DNA of 64,000 nucleotides, taken from Voacanga thouarsii. Taxonomy: Eukaryota > Streptophyta > Magnoliopsida > Gentianales > Apocynaceae. The notes beneath the pieces were generated by a model. The model was not told the DNA's origin and searched no databases. It saw only the letters and a list, made by a program, of their open reading frames with translations. The DNA is taken from contig JANUWF010002024.1 of NCBI GenBank assembly GCA_026120185.1, forward strand, positions 372,001 to 436,000, given 5' to 3'. Made by a program: the position numbers and the translations under genes. Position 1 is the stretch's first letter; each line of letters opens with the position of its first letter. Below, in pieces: positions 37,137 through 47,447 of the stretch.

Positions 37137-38796
37137 TGTTAGTATTGTGCCCTAGAGATAATCACTTGTATCATGTATATTGCATAATAATTAATAAAAG
37201 AGGCATTTTTTATATTTCAATTTGATTGTTATATCTTAATATACATATAAACTGTTTGATAAAGTCCCTAGTATAACATAGTGTAAAGGAAATTATGATA
37301 GAGATTATGATGTGAGATTCTTACTACAATATGTAGTGTTTGTGCTTGAATAATCCCTAGTCATAGTATTAATGAGACGGGACATTATTAATACGTCAAA
37401 ACTAGCACATATTATATCTCTTGATTGGGTCAAACGGTCGTTCTCATAACCGTTGAGTATTGTGATACTTAGAATTAATATGTGGATGCTTCTTATATGA
37501 ACAAGTTAGTTGGATGACCTAATTATGGGATAATCACTTGGATAGCTATTGAGTATCAGTGATAGATCTCATTATAGCAAGTGTGCAGGTATCCTTAGAC
37601 TTGATATCTCCAAGGTATTTTATTTATCTAGCATTGTACATTAATTCTAATCTTTAGAGTCTTACAAGGACTGCCTATAGGATGGATATTGGGTACAAGA
37701 TAAAGTAAACGAAAATAGTTGAGAGGGTCAATAAAGGATTCACCATTCCTAACAGTATGAGAGTATATCTCAAGGCCACTTGTAGAAATCATTGCTCATG
37801 AAATCCTTGGCCAAGGCGACTATGTGTTGGAAATAGTTCCAAATTTGATACATACATCAAGTAATGGATTTCTTGACCAAGTACTAAAATATTCGGGATA
37901 GAATTAAGAATATTCTTGATGGATTTTGTACTAATTCTATGCTCTAGACCGAATGAGATATAGTATGGTGAAAGAAGTTTATTGCACAGGTTATTTGCTA
38001 TTAAAAGGTTCAAGTCAAGCCACTTGACTTCCTTGACTTTTTTGTGATCAAGAGTCATTGCTAGATGTCGCTCTTGATATGCTAAATATGAATTTATTAA
38101 TTGGAGAATTAATAAATTAATCGTATATTTTATTTAGGATTATTAATTGTAAAGCTGTAAGAATTAATTCATATTATACTACTAATAAGACCAGGAAACC
38201 TAATGGGTCACAGACAATAAAGGTTTGAATGCTCTATGCATCTTATTTGAAAATATTACGGGGTTAATTAAGAGAAGAAAGTATATTTATAGGTGAATTA
38301 TAAATTTGTTATATTTCATAAGACTTAGTTGCAATTATATAAACTTCAAGGGTCCAATTGTAGATATTGGATCTTTGAGGACCTAATTGCAATGAACACA
38401 AAACCTAAAACTATAAATACGGGAAACGTTCCCTGTTGGAAAAACATGACATTCGGACATTCCTTCTCGTTCTTCATCCTTATTCTTCTCCAACTAAAAT
38501 CTAGTCGCTTTTCATCTACTAACATAGTTTTGAGCTGGCTTTGTAAGCAATTTAACCTTGTGTGGATTACTACTAGAAACAATCCTACTCTTGGATTGTA
38601 TTGGGGCGATTGGACGATCACCAAAAGGGAATTGATTCCTGGGTTGGAGCAAGAAAATTTTTGTTTTTTGCTACAAAAGGTAATCTCTGTTTCCTTCATC
38701 TATTCCCATTTTAATTGCAAACATGTGATCCTTGGGCATGGATTTATGGTTATTTTCGCTGCATTGTTATTTGATAAGCATGATAAAATCCCAATT
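37137..38796 (+). mobile_element. Copia B 5' LTR
   Basis: Starts TGTTAGTATTGTGCCCTAGA and is followed by a primer-binding site and gag, so it is a 5' LTR. Landmarks in order are: GTCCCTAGTATAACA, TCCTTAGACTTGATATC, ATGGATATTGGGTAC, GACTTCCTTGACTTTT, a TATA box at 38411, and the GTGTGGATTACTACTAG block near 38564. The right end is degenerate (CCCAATT for the usual CCCAACA). It is more diverged from the other copies than they are from each other. Confidence 0.88.
38411..38419 (+). promoter_or_regulatory. TATA box of copia B LTR
   Basis: CTATAAATA lies about 385 bp before the primer-binding site, on the element's strand. A TATA-like TATATATAAAAA occurs at the matching place in copia A (about 1522). 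Confidence 0.55.
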
Positions 38797-38797
38797 G

Positions 38798-38810
38798 TGG
38801 TATCAAAGCC
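38798..38810 (+). other. Primer-binding site (initiator Met tRNA) of copia B
   Basis: TGGTATCAAAGCC directly follows the LTR. It differs by one base from the TGGTATCAGAGCC complement of the plant initiator methionine tRNA 3' end. Confidence 0.85.
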
Positions 38811-39323
38811 TTCGTGAAGCTCTTTTTTGAGACCAGGTTGTTGGGTATACCCATGCCTATTTGACATTGAGTATGTTCAAGCTATGAAATTTAAATCCTG
38901 ATTAATGGGTTGGGTTTTACCAATTTCTTTATCCCAGATGGGCTAACCCAAGCATAAAGAATATTAGAGGCAAGGTTGGGATAGTATTAAATACTTTAAT
39001 GATTAAAATATGTTAATCACCCAATAATACAATAGTTACATTTGATGTAATTAGTATTAGATACCTACCACTGAACTTAAGAGTGGCTTGTTAGGCAAAC
39101 ACAATGTCATTCTTAAGGAATTTGGATAGGTCATTCTTAAGGAATTTAGATACTGGTCTACTAGGAAAGTTTTCAACGGGCTTTCCCGAGTCAATAGTAG
39201 GGGCTATTAATTTGAGTAAAATAGTAGGATAAAAATATGTTTAATTAAAGACCTAATTACTTGCATATCATGAGCATATACATGTTCTAATTACTCTATC
39301 TTTACATCTAGGTTACTTTCATC
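38811..39323 (+). other. Copia B leader
   Basis: Untranslated leader between the primer-binding site and gag. It matches the leaders of copia C (46200-46705) and D, for example GAGACCAGGTTGTTGGG and GATACCTACCA-TGAACT. It is shorter than theirs: the roughly 1.2 kb with GC-rich repeats after the primer-binding site is missing. Confidence 0.75.
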
Positions 39324-40100
39324 ATGTCGACAAACCTAAACCTACGTAGCATCTTGGAAATAAATAAGCTCACCGAATCAAACTATTTGAACTAGTATAG
39401 AAACTTGAGAATCGTTCTCAAGTCAGAAAAGTTACTCTACATGCTCGATGCTCCTATTCCATCACCTCCAGCTTAAGATGCTCCTACTGATGAGCGTGCT
39501 GCCCACAAGAAGTACAAAGAGGACAGTGACACTACACCATGTATTATGCTGGCATCAATGACTCCTGAGTCATAAAACAGCATGTGTATATAGATGCTCA
39601 AACCATTAGCTTCCATCTTAAAGAGCAGTTTGATAAATAGGCTAAAACTGAGAGATATGAGATCTTTAAGCAACTAATCTGTTCTATGATGGTTGAGGTT
39701 GCTTCAATGGCCACTCATGAGCTATAGATGTTAGTCTATATTGAAAAGCTTGGGTCTCTTGGTTTCGTAATGGATCACGATTTAAGTATTGACTTAATTC
39801 TACAATCATTACCAAGTAATTTTTCACAATTTGCGATTAACTACCACATGAACAAAAATGAGACCACCATACCTGAGCTTATCAACTAGCTTAAGACTAC
39901 TGAATCATCTATGAAGAAGGATGATAAGGTGATCTAGCTGGTAGGTTCTTTATCTTCTAAGAAGAAAGTTCCGAAGAAGAAGAAGAAAAATCCTATCAAG
40001 CCCAAAGGAGGCGTGAAGAGGAAAGAAGCAACCACTAAAGCCCCATGTCATCATTGTGGCAAGATGGGCCTAGAGGAGCAACTGCAAAGTTTACTTGGAG
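39324..40100 (+). pseudogene. Copia B gag
   Basis: Gag packages the RNA in virus-like particles. From ATG 39324 the frame reads MSTNLNLRSILEINKLTESN, then YRNLRIVLKSEKLLYMLDAP, with stops in the first 30 codons. A later part has a GS-LGFVMDHDLSIDLILQSL block (39755-39820), a basic KKKVPKKKKK run (39960-39990) and the zinc knuckle start CHHCGKMG at 40048. The knuckle is destroyed by a frameshift right after KMG, so its His and last Cys are lost. Same gag family as copia C and D. Confidence 0.88.
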
Positions 40101-40866
40101 ATTGTGAAGGAAAAGAAGAAGAAGGAGAAGCTTGCAAGCACTTTTACTTCTACTTCTACTCCTGGTATGTTTATTATTAAGATTAATATTACCTTTAATA
40201 ATGAGATATGGATATTGGATACCATTTTTGGATCTCATTTATATAATAATTTGTAGGGACTAAAGGGCAGTTGAAGGTTGGAAAGGGGTGATGTGGACCT
40301 GCGAGCTGCAAGTGCAGCAAATGTTGCTATACTTGCTGCGGGGACTTATCATCTTAATCTACCTTTTGGATTAATTTTAGAACATCAAAACTACTATTTT
40401 GTACCAATTTTATTGAAAAACATTATTTCAATTGCTTGTTTAGACTTATTTGGATTTCATTTAAATTTAAGAATAAATGTTCTTTTTTATTAAATGATAT
40501 CCATTATGGTTTTGCAACTTTAGTTAATGCTTTATATGTTCTAGACATGGATAATCCAATTCTCAATATAAATGAAAAGAAACAAAGAAAAGATAAATCA
40601 ATCTCATCTTACTTACGGCATTGTTGTTTAGGCCATGTAAATGAAAAATGCATGTCTAAGTTATACAAGCTGGGTGACTTAGGATCATTTGATTATGAAT
40701 TATATGACACAAGTGAATCTTATTTGCTTGGTAAAATGGCTAAAACTCCATTTTCTAGAAAAGAAGAAACGGCTATAGAGTTATTAGAACTAATACATAC
40801 AGATATGTGGCCCAATATCTATACAAGCAAGAGGAGGTTATTACTACTTTATAACCTTCATCGATG
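40101..40866 (+). pseudogene. Copia B protease and pre-integrase domain
   Basis: The protease active site appears as WILDTIFGSHLYNNL (about 40210-40253), where D-T-G has become D-T-I, so it is inactive. The ERGDVDLRAASAANVAILAA segment and PFGLILEHQNYYFVPILLKN (protease body) follow, then the pre-integrase part with LGHVNEKCMSKLYKLGDLGS. The last cysteine pair of the zinc site is lost (CESC is now SESY). Frames change at about 40270 and 40430. Confidence 0.85.
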
Positions 40867-41640
40867 ACTATTCACGATATCGGTATTTGTATTTAATGAA
40901 ATATAAGTGTGAAGCATTTGACAAGTTTAAAGACTTCGAGAATGAAGTAGAGAAATAATTTGGCAAAAGTATTAAAACTCTAAGATCTGATCAAGGAGGT
41001 GAATACTTAAGCCAAGAGTTTCTAAGTTATCTTAGAGATAATGGGATATTATCTTAGTGGACTCCACCACATACACCTCAACATAATGGTGTATCTGAGA
41101 GAAGGAATCGAACCCTTCTAGACATGGTATGGACCATGATGTCTTTTGCAGAGTTACCAAAATTGTTTTGGGGATTTGCACTGGAGACTGCTGTTTATAT
41201 ATTAAATAGAGTTTAGTTAAAAATGGTTGATACCACTCCTTATGAGTTGTTCTTTGGTAAGAGACTAAAGTTATCTTATTTAAGGATTTGGGGTTGCCCA
41301 ACTTTTGTTAAAAGGGCAATGTTAGACAAACTTGAAAGTAAGTTTGACAAATATCTGTTTGTTGGTTATCCGAAAGCATCCTTCGGATATTACTTCTATC
41401 TTCCTTCTAAAAATAAAGTTTTTGTTTCGAAACATGCTATCTTCCTATAGAAGGAGCACATGTTTAAAGGAGATAGTGGGAACAAGCTTGAACTTAGTGA
41501 AGTTCAAGAAGAACAAACAAATATTGATCAACCGTCTGAACCCATACCTATTGATGACCCTTCTAACACACAAGAGCCTTGTAGGTCGAGTAGGATATGA
41601 GTGGCGCCTGAGAGATATGGATTTCTCATAAGTGACTATA
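40835..41640 (+). pseudogene. Copia B integrase
   Basis: Catalytic core motifs are readable: FIDDYSRYRYLYLMKYK (40857-40907), LRSDQGGEYLSQEF with the second Asp (40980-41022), and WTPPHTPQHNGVSERRNRTL with the catalytic Glu (41059-41115). The C-terminal part reads RIWGCPTFVKRAMLDKLESK and FVGYPKASFGYYFYLPS. Stops interrupt it (after KQ 40960, after LS 41056, after NRV 41214). The next part contains the hypervariable linker to reverse transcriptase (GDSGNKLELSEVQEEQTN). Confidence 0.87.
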
Positions 41641-42675
41641 ATGATGTATTGCTTATAAAAGAAGATAAGCCTACTACTTACAAGGATGTTCTGAATAGTT
41701 CAGAATTTGAGAAATGGCTTGAAGCCATGAAGTCAGAAATGGATTCCACGTATAACAACCAAGTATAGACTTTGTTGATCCACCTAAAAAAATCAAGCCT
41801 ATTGGGTGTAAATAGGTTTTCAAGAAGAAAATTAATATGGATGGTAATGTGGTTACATATAAGGCACGTCTAGTTATAAAAAGTTATCGACAATAGCAAG
41901 GTACTAACTATGACGAAACTTTTTCACCACTCGCTATACTAAAATCCATAAGAATACTCCTACCACTTACCATTCATTACGACTATGAGATTTGACAAAT
42001 AGATGTGAAAATAGCTTTCCTTAATAGAAACCTGATCGAGGAAATTATATATGACACAACCTGAAGGTTTAACATCCAAAGATGGCACAAAAGTATGCAA
42101 GTTATAAAGGTCCATATATGGACTTAAACAAGCATCTAGGAGTTGGAACATCTGTTTTGATAAGACAATTAAAGAATTTAGTTTCATTCAAAACATAGGT
42201 AAACCTAGGAGTTATTTTCTTATTGCTTTATTTAGATGACATATTGCTAATAGGAAATGATGTTTTCGTTCTTCAATCTGTAAAGATTTGGTTATCCAAG
42301 ATGTTCTCCATGAAAGACCTTGGAGAAGAAACCTATATTCTGGGAATAAGAATCTGTAGAGATTGATCGATGAGGTTGTTAGGTCTTTTGCAATCTACAT
42401 ACATAGATAAAGTGCTGAAGAGGTTCAGCATAGATCAATCCAAAAGAGAATTCTTACCTATGGCATATAAAATAAGCCTTTCAAAGTCGATGTCTCCAAA
42501 GACACAAGTTGAAAGGAATCATATGAGTAGAATTCTGAATGCTTTAGCAATTGGGTTTGCTATGATTTGTACTAGGCCGGATGGATCATATGCTCTTAGC
42601 TTGACGAGTAGATACCAATTTGACCCTGGAGAGAGTCATTGGGTGGCGGTAAAGAATATCCTCAAGTACTTATGA
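41641..42675 (+). pseudogene. Copia B reverse transcriptase
   Basis: Readable blocks: WVFKKKINMDGNVVTYKARL-like near 41810-41870, YDETFSPLAILKSIRILLPL (41905-41965), QIDVKIAFLNRNLIEE (42000-42040), a YGLKQAS-SWN stretch, and the catalytic YLDDILLIGNDV (42229-42265), where the usual YVDD is YLDD. After that come KMFSMKDLGEETYILGIRI and LLQSTYIDKVLKRFSIDQSK up to WVAVKNILKYL. It is interrupted by several stops and at least one frameshift, so it is inactive. Confidence 0.87.
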
Positions 42676-42886
42676 AGAACTAAAGATGTATTCTTGGTAT
42701 ATGAAGATGGTGATTTGCAAGTAAGAGGATATACTGATGCTAGCTTTTAGTCTAATAAGGACGACTAAAAATCACAATCTGGCTATGTGTTCATGTTAGG
42801 TGGCAGGGCAATAAGTTGGAGAAGTTCTAAATAAGAGGCTACTGTTGATTCGACAATTGAAGCAATGTATATAATGGCTTCCGAAG
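42676..42886 (+). pseudogene. Copia B RNase H, truncated
   Basis: RTKDVFLVYEDGDLQVRGYT, then DASF-SNKDD, QSGYVFMLGGRAISWRSSK and the end EAMYIMASE. It is cut in mid-domain at 42886 by the start of another copia LTR, about 80 residues short of the normal end. The missing tail would be outside the window if this was a simple insertion. Presumed target duplication CGAAG at 42882-42886. Confidence 0.85.
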
Positions 42887-43007
42887 TGCTAGTGTTGTGC
42901 CCTAAAGGCAATCACTTGTACATTGTATATGACACGTTTTATTTTAACAAAAGGTATTATTTATTTTATAGTTTCTTTTGTTTACTTTAAGTAATATAAC
43001 TATTCAT
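42887..43007 (+). mobile_element. Copia LTR 5' fragment
   Basis: The first 120 bp of a copia LTR (TGCTAGTGTTGTGCCCTAAA...TTTACTTTAAGTAATATAAC). It ends abruptly and is followed by an inverted LTR piece. Confidence 0.88.
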
Positions 43008-43153
43008 TTTTCCAATCTCTACTAGGGTTTTGATTATATCATATATATAACTGAAAAATCCTGTTAAAATTGAGAATTCTAATCCTATTAGAATTCCCTA
43101 ATTGTAATTGGAAACTTCAAGTTCTCACAATTACAATTTGGACCATAAATTTT
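43008..43153 (-). mobile_element. Inverted copia LTR internal fragment
   Basis: The reverse complement matches the LTR interior (compare 44330-44470 in copia C): GGTCCAAATTGTAATTGTGA, GTTTCCAATTACAATTAGGG and a CAGGATTTTTCAG stretch in the same order. With the preceding fragment it makes a rearranged LTR whose two pieces point in opposite directions. Confidence 0.8.
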
Positions 43154-44514
43154 TGCTAGTGTTGTGCTCTAGAGGCAATCACTTGTACATTGTATATGAC
43201 ACATTTTATTTTAATAAAAGACATTATTTATCTTACAGTTTCTTTTGTTTACTTTAAGTAATATAATTGTTCGACAAAGTCCCTAGTATAACAATGCGTT
43301 AAGAAAATCATGATAGAGATCATGAAATGAGATTCCCACTATACTAGATGGTGTTAGTACTTAAATAGTCCCTAGTCATAGTATTAATGAGACAAGACAT
43401 CTTTAATGCGTTAAGACTAGCATGTGTTAGACTTCCTAATTTGATCAGGCGGTGGTTCTCATATTCGTGAGTATTGAGATACTCAAAGTTAACACATGGA
43501 TGCTTGTTAATGAAACAAGTTCATTGGATGACCTAGCTTTGAGATAATCACATGGATAACTATTTAGTACCAGTGATATAATCTCAATATAGCAAATGTG
43601 CAAGTATCCTTAGATTTGAGATCTCCAAGGTACTTTGTTTGTTGAGCTTTGTACTTTGATTCCATTCTTCGAAGCTCAATTGAGGGCCGCTTATGGGATG
43701 GATATTGGATATATTGTGAGGTAAACAAAAGTAGTTGAGAGGGTAAAAAAAGGATTCACCACTCCTAATAGTAAGGGCGAATATCTCATGGCCACTTGTA
43801 GAAATTATTACTCAGAAAGTCCTTGGCCAAGGCGATTGTGTATTGGAAACAGTTCCAATTGATACACATCTAGAGTAGTGGGTTTCTGGTACAAGTACTA
43901 TTGTATTCGTGCCAGAATTAATTCTAGAGGGAGTTGGCACTAATTTTGTACTCCAAACTGAATGAGATATTATATGCTGAAAAGAGTTAATTGTACTGAA
44001 GTTTGTTATTGAAAGGTTCATGTCAAGTTACTTGACTTCCTGGACTCTTGGGTGGTCATGATGTGTTGCTAAATATCGCTCATGATCTGGGAATATGGGT
44101 TTATTAATTGATGAATTAATAAATCAATCTTGATTAGAATTAATATGATTAATTCTAATTAATTATAGATTATTAATATAAAAAACGTTTGGATTAACTC
44201 ATGTTCGCTACCAATTGACTGGGAAACCTAATAGGTCACACACAGTAGATGATTATATACTCAAGATGTTATTTGATAACATAGTGGGGTTAATTGTGAA
44301 AAAGAGAAGTTGTTGTGGACAAATTATAATTAGTTATAATTTGTGGTCCAAGTTGTAATTGTGGAAACTTGATGTTTCCAAATTACAATTAGGAAATTCT
44401 AATTGTTTTAGAATTTCAGATTTTCAGTGGATTTTGGAACATATATTTGATATGCTTGAAGCCCTAATCCAAGGGTGATTCACACGAAAATAGGAGCCAC
44501 AAAAACAAACGTCT

Positions 44515-44584
<70 letters not shown>

Positions 44585-44921
44585 TTGCTGAAAACGAAAA
44601 CAGCCCTAGCCGCCATCTTTTTCTGCTAGCACAGGAAATTTTGATGCTTGAATATTCCTCTGTGTGGATTACTGTTATAGATAATCACACACTGTGATTA
44701 TAGTGGTTAGATGTCCAACTCTTGTGGAGTTTTCATAAGAGGATTGCTGGATCGCGCCTCGACTTGAAGAAGAAAAATTTTGTTCTTCAGATGATCACCC
44801 AAAGGTAAAAGCTGTTACCTTTATTATTATGTCTTGTTTTCCACACATAGACGGGTCCTGGGATGGTATCTCGTATATTTTCTGCTGTTCTGTATGGGAT
44901 ACGAGCCTAAGATACCTAACG
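43154..44921 (+). mobile_element. Copia C 5' LTR
   Basis: Complete 1,768-bp LTR starting TGCTAGTGTTGTGCTCTAGA and ending GATACCTAAC before a primer-binding site. It is the reference uninterrupted copy of this family here. It contains a 66-bp CT tract, the CTCTGTGTGGATTACTGTTA block and the TCGCGCCTCGACTTGAAGAA block. About 1.5 kb before its end it shares the ATGGATATTGGATA block with the other copies. Confidence 0.92.
44515..44580 (+). repeat. CT microsatellite in copia C LTR
   Basis: An uninterrupted CT run of about 66 bp at the position where the other copies have shorter pyrimidine runs (30806; minus strand 55390 and 62860). Confidence 0.95.
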
Positions 44922-44935
44922 GTAGTATCAGAGCC
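44922..44935 (+). other. Primer-binding site of copia C
   Basis: GTAGTATCAGAGCC follows the LTR. It has one mismatch to the initiator Met tRNA complement TGGTATCAGAGCC. Confidence 0.85.
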
Positions 44936-46705
44936 ATGCTATGTGTGGTCTACGGACATTATTTTGGCATGAAAAACTATTTTCATGTATTCGTGCTTGT
45001 CTTTGTTCGCTGTGAAAATCGTTTTCACTCGAATCGAAATCGTTTCGAGCTCTGTGAGTTGGGTCCGTAGCACAATATGATTGTGTAAAAGTTATAGCAT
45101 ATTTCGAAAGGTGCTTTCTTTATGTGCTGAAATTTTTTTGCAAAAAAACGTTTTCTTAAACACGGTAGTTGCCCTCCGTTTCATCTTGTGAATTTGATTT
45201 TCTACTTTGTTTTGTCTAAACTAACAAATTGGTTGTTGTTTTGAGCTTCAAAATAGAAAATTCTGCAAAGATTAGGGCACCAGAAATTGTTTCTGGAAAA
45301 TTTTTCTGAAAAACGCAGACACTTCCCGACTACAGCCGATGCCGGCTCTGGCCTCCAAACTGGCATTGGTTTCATTCTGTTCGTGTTGTCCAAAAATCAT
45401 TTTTGGAAGAGAAAAATTTTTGGAAACCAGAACAGAGCCAGTGCTGGCTCTAGCTTCCAAACTGGCGCCGGTTATGCTCTGTTTTGTACGATCTAGTGGG
45501 ATCGCCGTTATCGTTGCGAGACGGGACCCAAAAGCATTTTTTTCTCAAAATTAGTTTTGAGACAAACAATTTTATTTTTCAAAATAGTGATTTTGAAAAT
45601 TTAAAATTAATGTATTTTTTTAAATATTGATTTTAGATTTTATTTTATTTTTCCAAAATAATCATTTTGGAATAATAAAAGTATATGTTTATTTTAGTTA
45701 ACTATAGTCAATGGCATGGTGGATGGTTATGGATTAAAACTAACTATATATATTCATGCATTTTACAGTTTTGGTTTTTTATGAAATAAGGCCTGCGTGC
45801 CCTGCCTTCTCTAGAATTCTTGTTTAATTCTCTTCTCATCTGACTCCCCTCGAATGTAACTCGAGGTTTTCTCTCTTTAGGAAATTATGTAATTAGTCTA
45901 CATAGGTTAGATAGGAGTAGAATTATTTTATTTTGGAGATGGCAACCAAAACAAGGCGAGAAGGTAAGACCTTCTATTTGAATCATTCATGAACACATAA
46001 GGTTAACTATATTAATTTCTTTTATAGCTCAAAGAAATTAATTTAGGGTAAAGTCCATAACCATACCATGTAATCACTTTATTACCATGATTATCAATTA
46101 TGTTATTTATTGATTTTTATGCATGTCGTTCAGTGAAATCACTAAAGGAACAAATCCCTTAATTAATATTAAACCTAATTCCTTCCGTTAATATAGTAAG
46201 AACGAGAGTCCTTTTTCGAGACCAGGTTGTTGGGCAAACCTAAGACTACTTGACATCAGGCATGTGCAAGCTGTGGAATTCAATTCATTTGGAATTAAAT
46301 TCCTGATTAATGGGATGGGTTTAAGTAAATTCTTTATCCCAATTGGGCAAACTCAAGAATAATGAAATTTAGAGGAAAAGTTAGGATAGCCCAAAAGGCT
46401 TTAAGATTAAAAGCTGTTAATCACCCAATGATCCAGTAGTTACATACGATGTAATTAGTATTTGATACCTACCAATGAACTCAAGGGTGGCTTGTTGGGA
46501 AAACCCAAGGTTATTCTTGAGGAATTTGGATACTGATCCACTAGGAAAGCTTTTAACGGGCTTTCCTGAATCAGTAGTAAGGGCTATTGGTTTGAGTAAA
46601 ATAGTGGAGTAAAAATACGTTTAATTAAAGTCCTAATTATTTGCATATCATATGCATATACAAGTAGCTAATGCTCTCTATCTTTATATCAAGGTCACTT
46701 GCATC
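44936..46705 (+). other. Copia C leader
   Basis: Untranslated 1.77-kb leader, homologous to copia D 60711-62506. It starts with GTGGTCTACGGACATTATTT, has the GC-rich repeated block at 45340-45490, T-rich runs near 45540-45670, and the GAGACCAGGTTGTTGGG block at 46219. No ORF in it is conserved in the other copies. Confidence 0.75.
45340..45490 (+). repeat. GC-rich imperfect repeat in the leader
   Basis: Two copies of a roughly 85-bp block: GCCGGCTCTGGCCTCCAAAC...CATTCTGTTC and GTGCTGGCTCTAGCTTCCAA...ATGCTCTGTT, separated by AAAATCATTTTTGGAAGAG. Copia D has the same pair at 61948-62100. These are the only strongly GC-rich parts of an AT-rich leader. Confidence 0.8.
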
Positions 46706-47447
46706 ATGTTAACAAACTTGAACTTACGTAGCATCATGAAAACCAACAAGTTAACTGAATCAAACTATCTCAACTGGTATAGAAATTTGAGAATCGTTCT
46801 CAAATTGGAAAAGTTACTATATGTGCTAGATGCTCCTATTCCACCACCATCAGCCCAAGATACTCATGCTGATAAGCATGCTATCCGCAAGAGGCACAAG
46901 GAAGATAGTGATACAACATCATGTATTATGCTGGCATTCATGACTCTTGAGTTGCAAAAACAGCACAAGCATATGGATGCTCAATCGATTATACTACATC
47001 TTTGAGAGTTGTTTGATGCCCAAGCCAGAACTGAGAGATATGATATCTCGAAGCAACTATTCCGTTGCAAAATGGCAAAGGGTTCTTCTGTTGCCACTCA
47101 TGGGCTGAAGATGCTAGGCTTAATAGAGAAGCTTGGATCTCTCGAGTTTGCAATGGATCATGACTTAAGTGTTGACTTAATTCTACAGTCTTTGCCTAAT
47201 ACTTTCTCACAATTTATTATTAACTATCAGATGAATAAGATTGAGTTCACCATTTCTGAGTTGATCAATCTCCTCAAAACTGAGTCCTTCATGAAGAAGA
47301 ATTCCAATGCAGTTTTAATCGTAGAATCTTCCTTTTCTAAGAAGAAAGTTCAAAAGAAGAAGAAGAAGGCTCCAATGAAGCCCAAAGGTGGTGTGAACAG
47401 GAAGGACGCAGCTACCAAGGGCCCATGCCATCATTGTGGTAAGATGG
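46706..47447 (+). pseudogene. Copia C gag, cut in its zinc knuckle
   Basis: From ATG 46706 the frame reads MLTNLNLRSIMKTNKLTESN, LNWYRNLRIVLKLEKLLYVL and DAPIPPPSAQDTHADKH. It stays open to a single TGA at 47003-47005 (an Arg CGA in copia D, HLRELFDA). It then runs on to 47447 in the same frame: CKMAKGSSVATHGLKMLGLI, EKLGSLEFAMDHDLSVDLIL, a basic KKKVQKKKKK run, and CHHCGKM. Here the chromovirus LTR begins, so the rest of the CCHC knuckle (GHWRRNC in copia D) and all of pol are displaced beyond the window. It is the best-preserved gag in the window: one nonsense change and one insertion. Confidence 0.93.
47443..47447. repeat. Presumed target-site duplication GATGG
   Basis: The five bases before the LTR start. 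The partner should follow the 5' LTR of this element, outside the window. Confidence 0.6.

Noticed and set aside
38329..38817. Plus-strand 162-codon open frame
   Set aside because: It spans the end of the copia B LTR and the primer-binding site and is not open in the other LTR copies.
42887..43153. A normal 3' LTR of copia B
   Set aside because: RNase H is cut about 80 residues early, there is no polypurine tract, and the LTR is only a fragment joined to an inverted piece.
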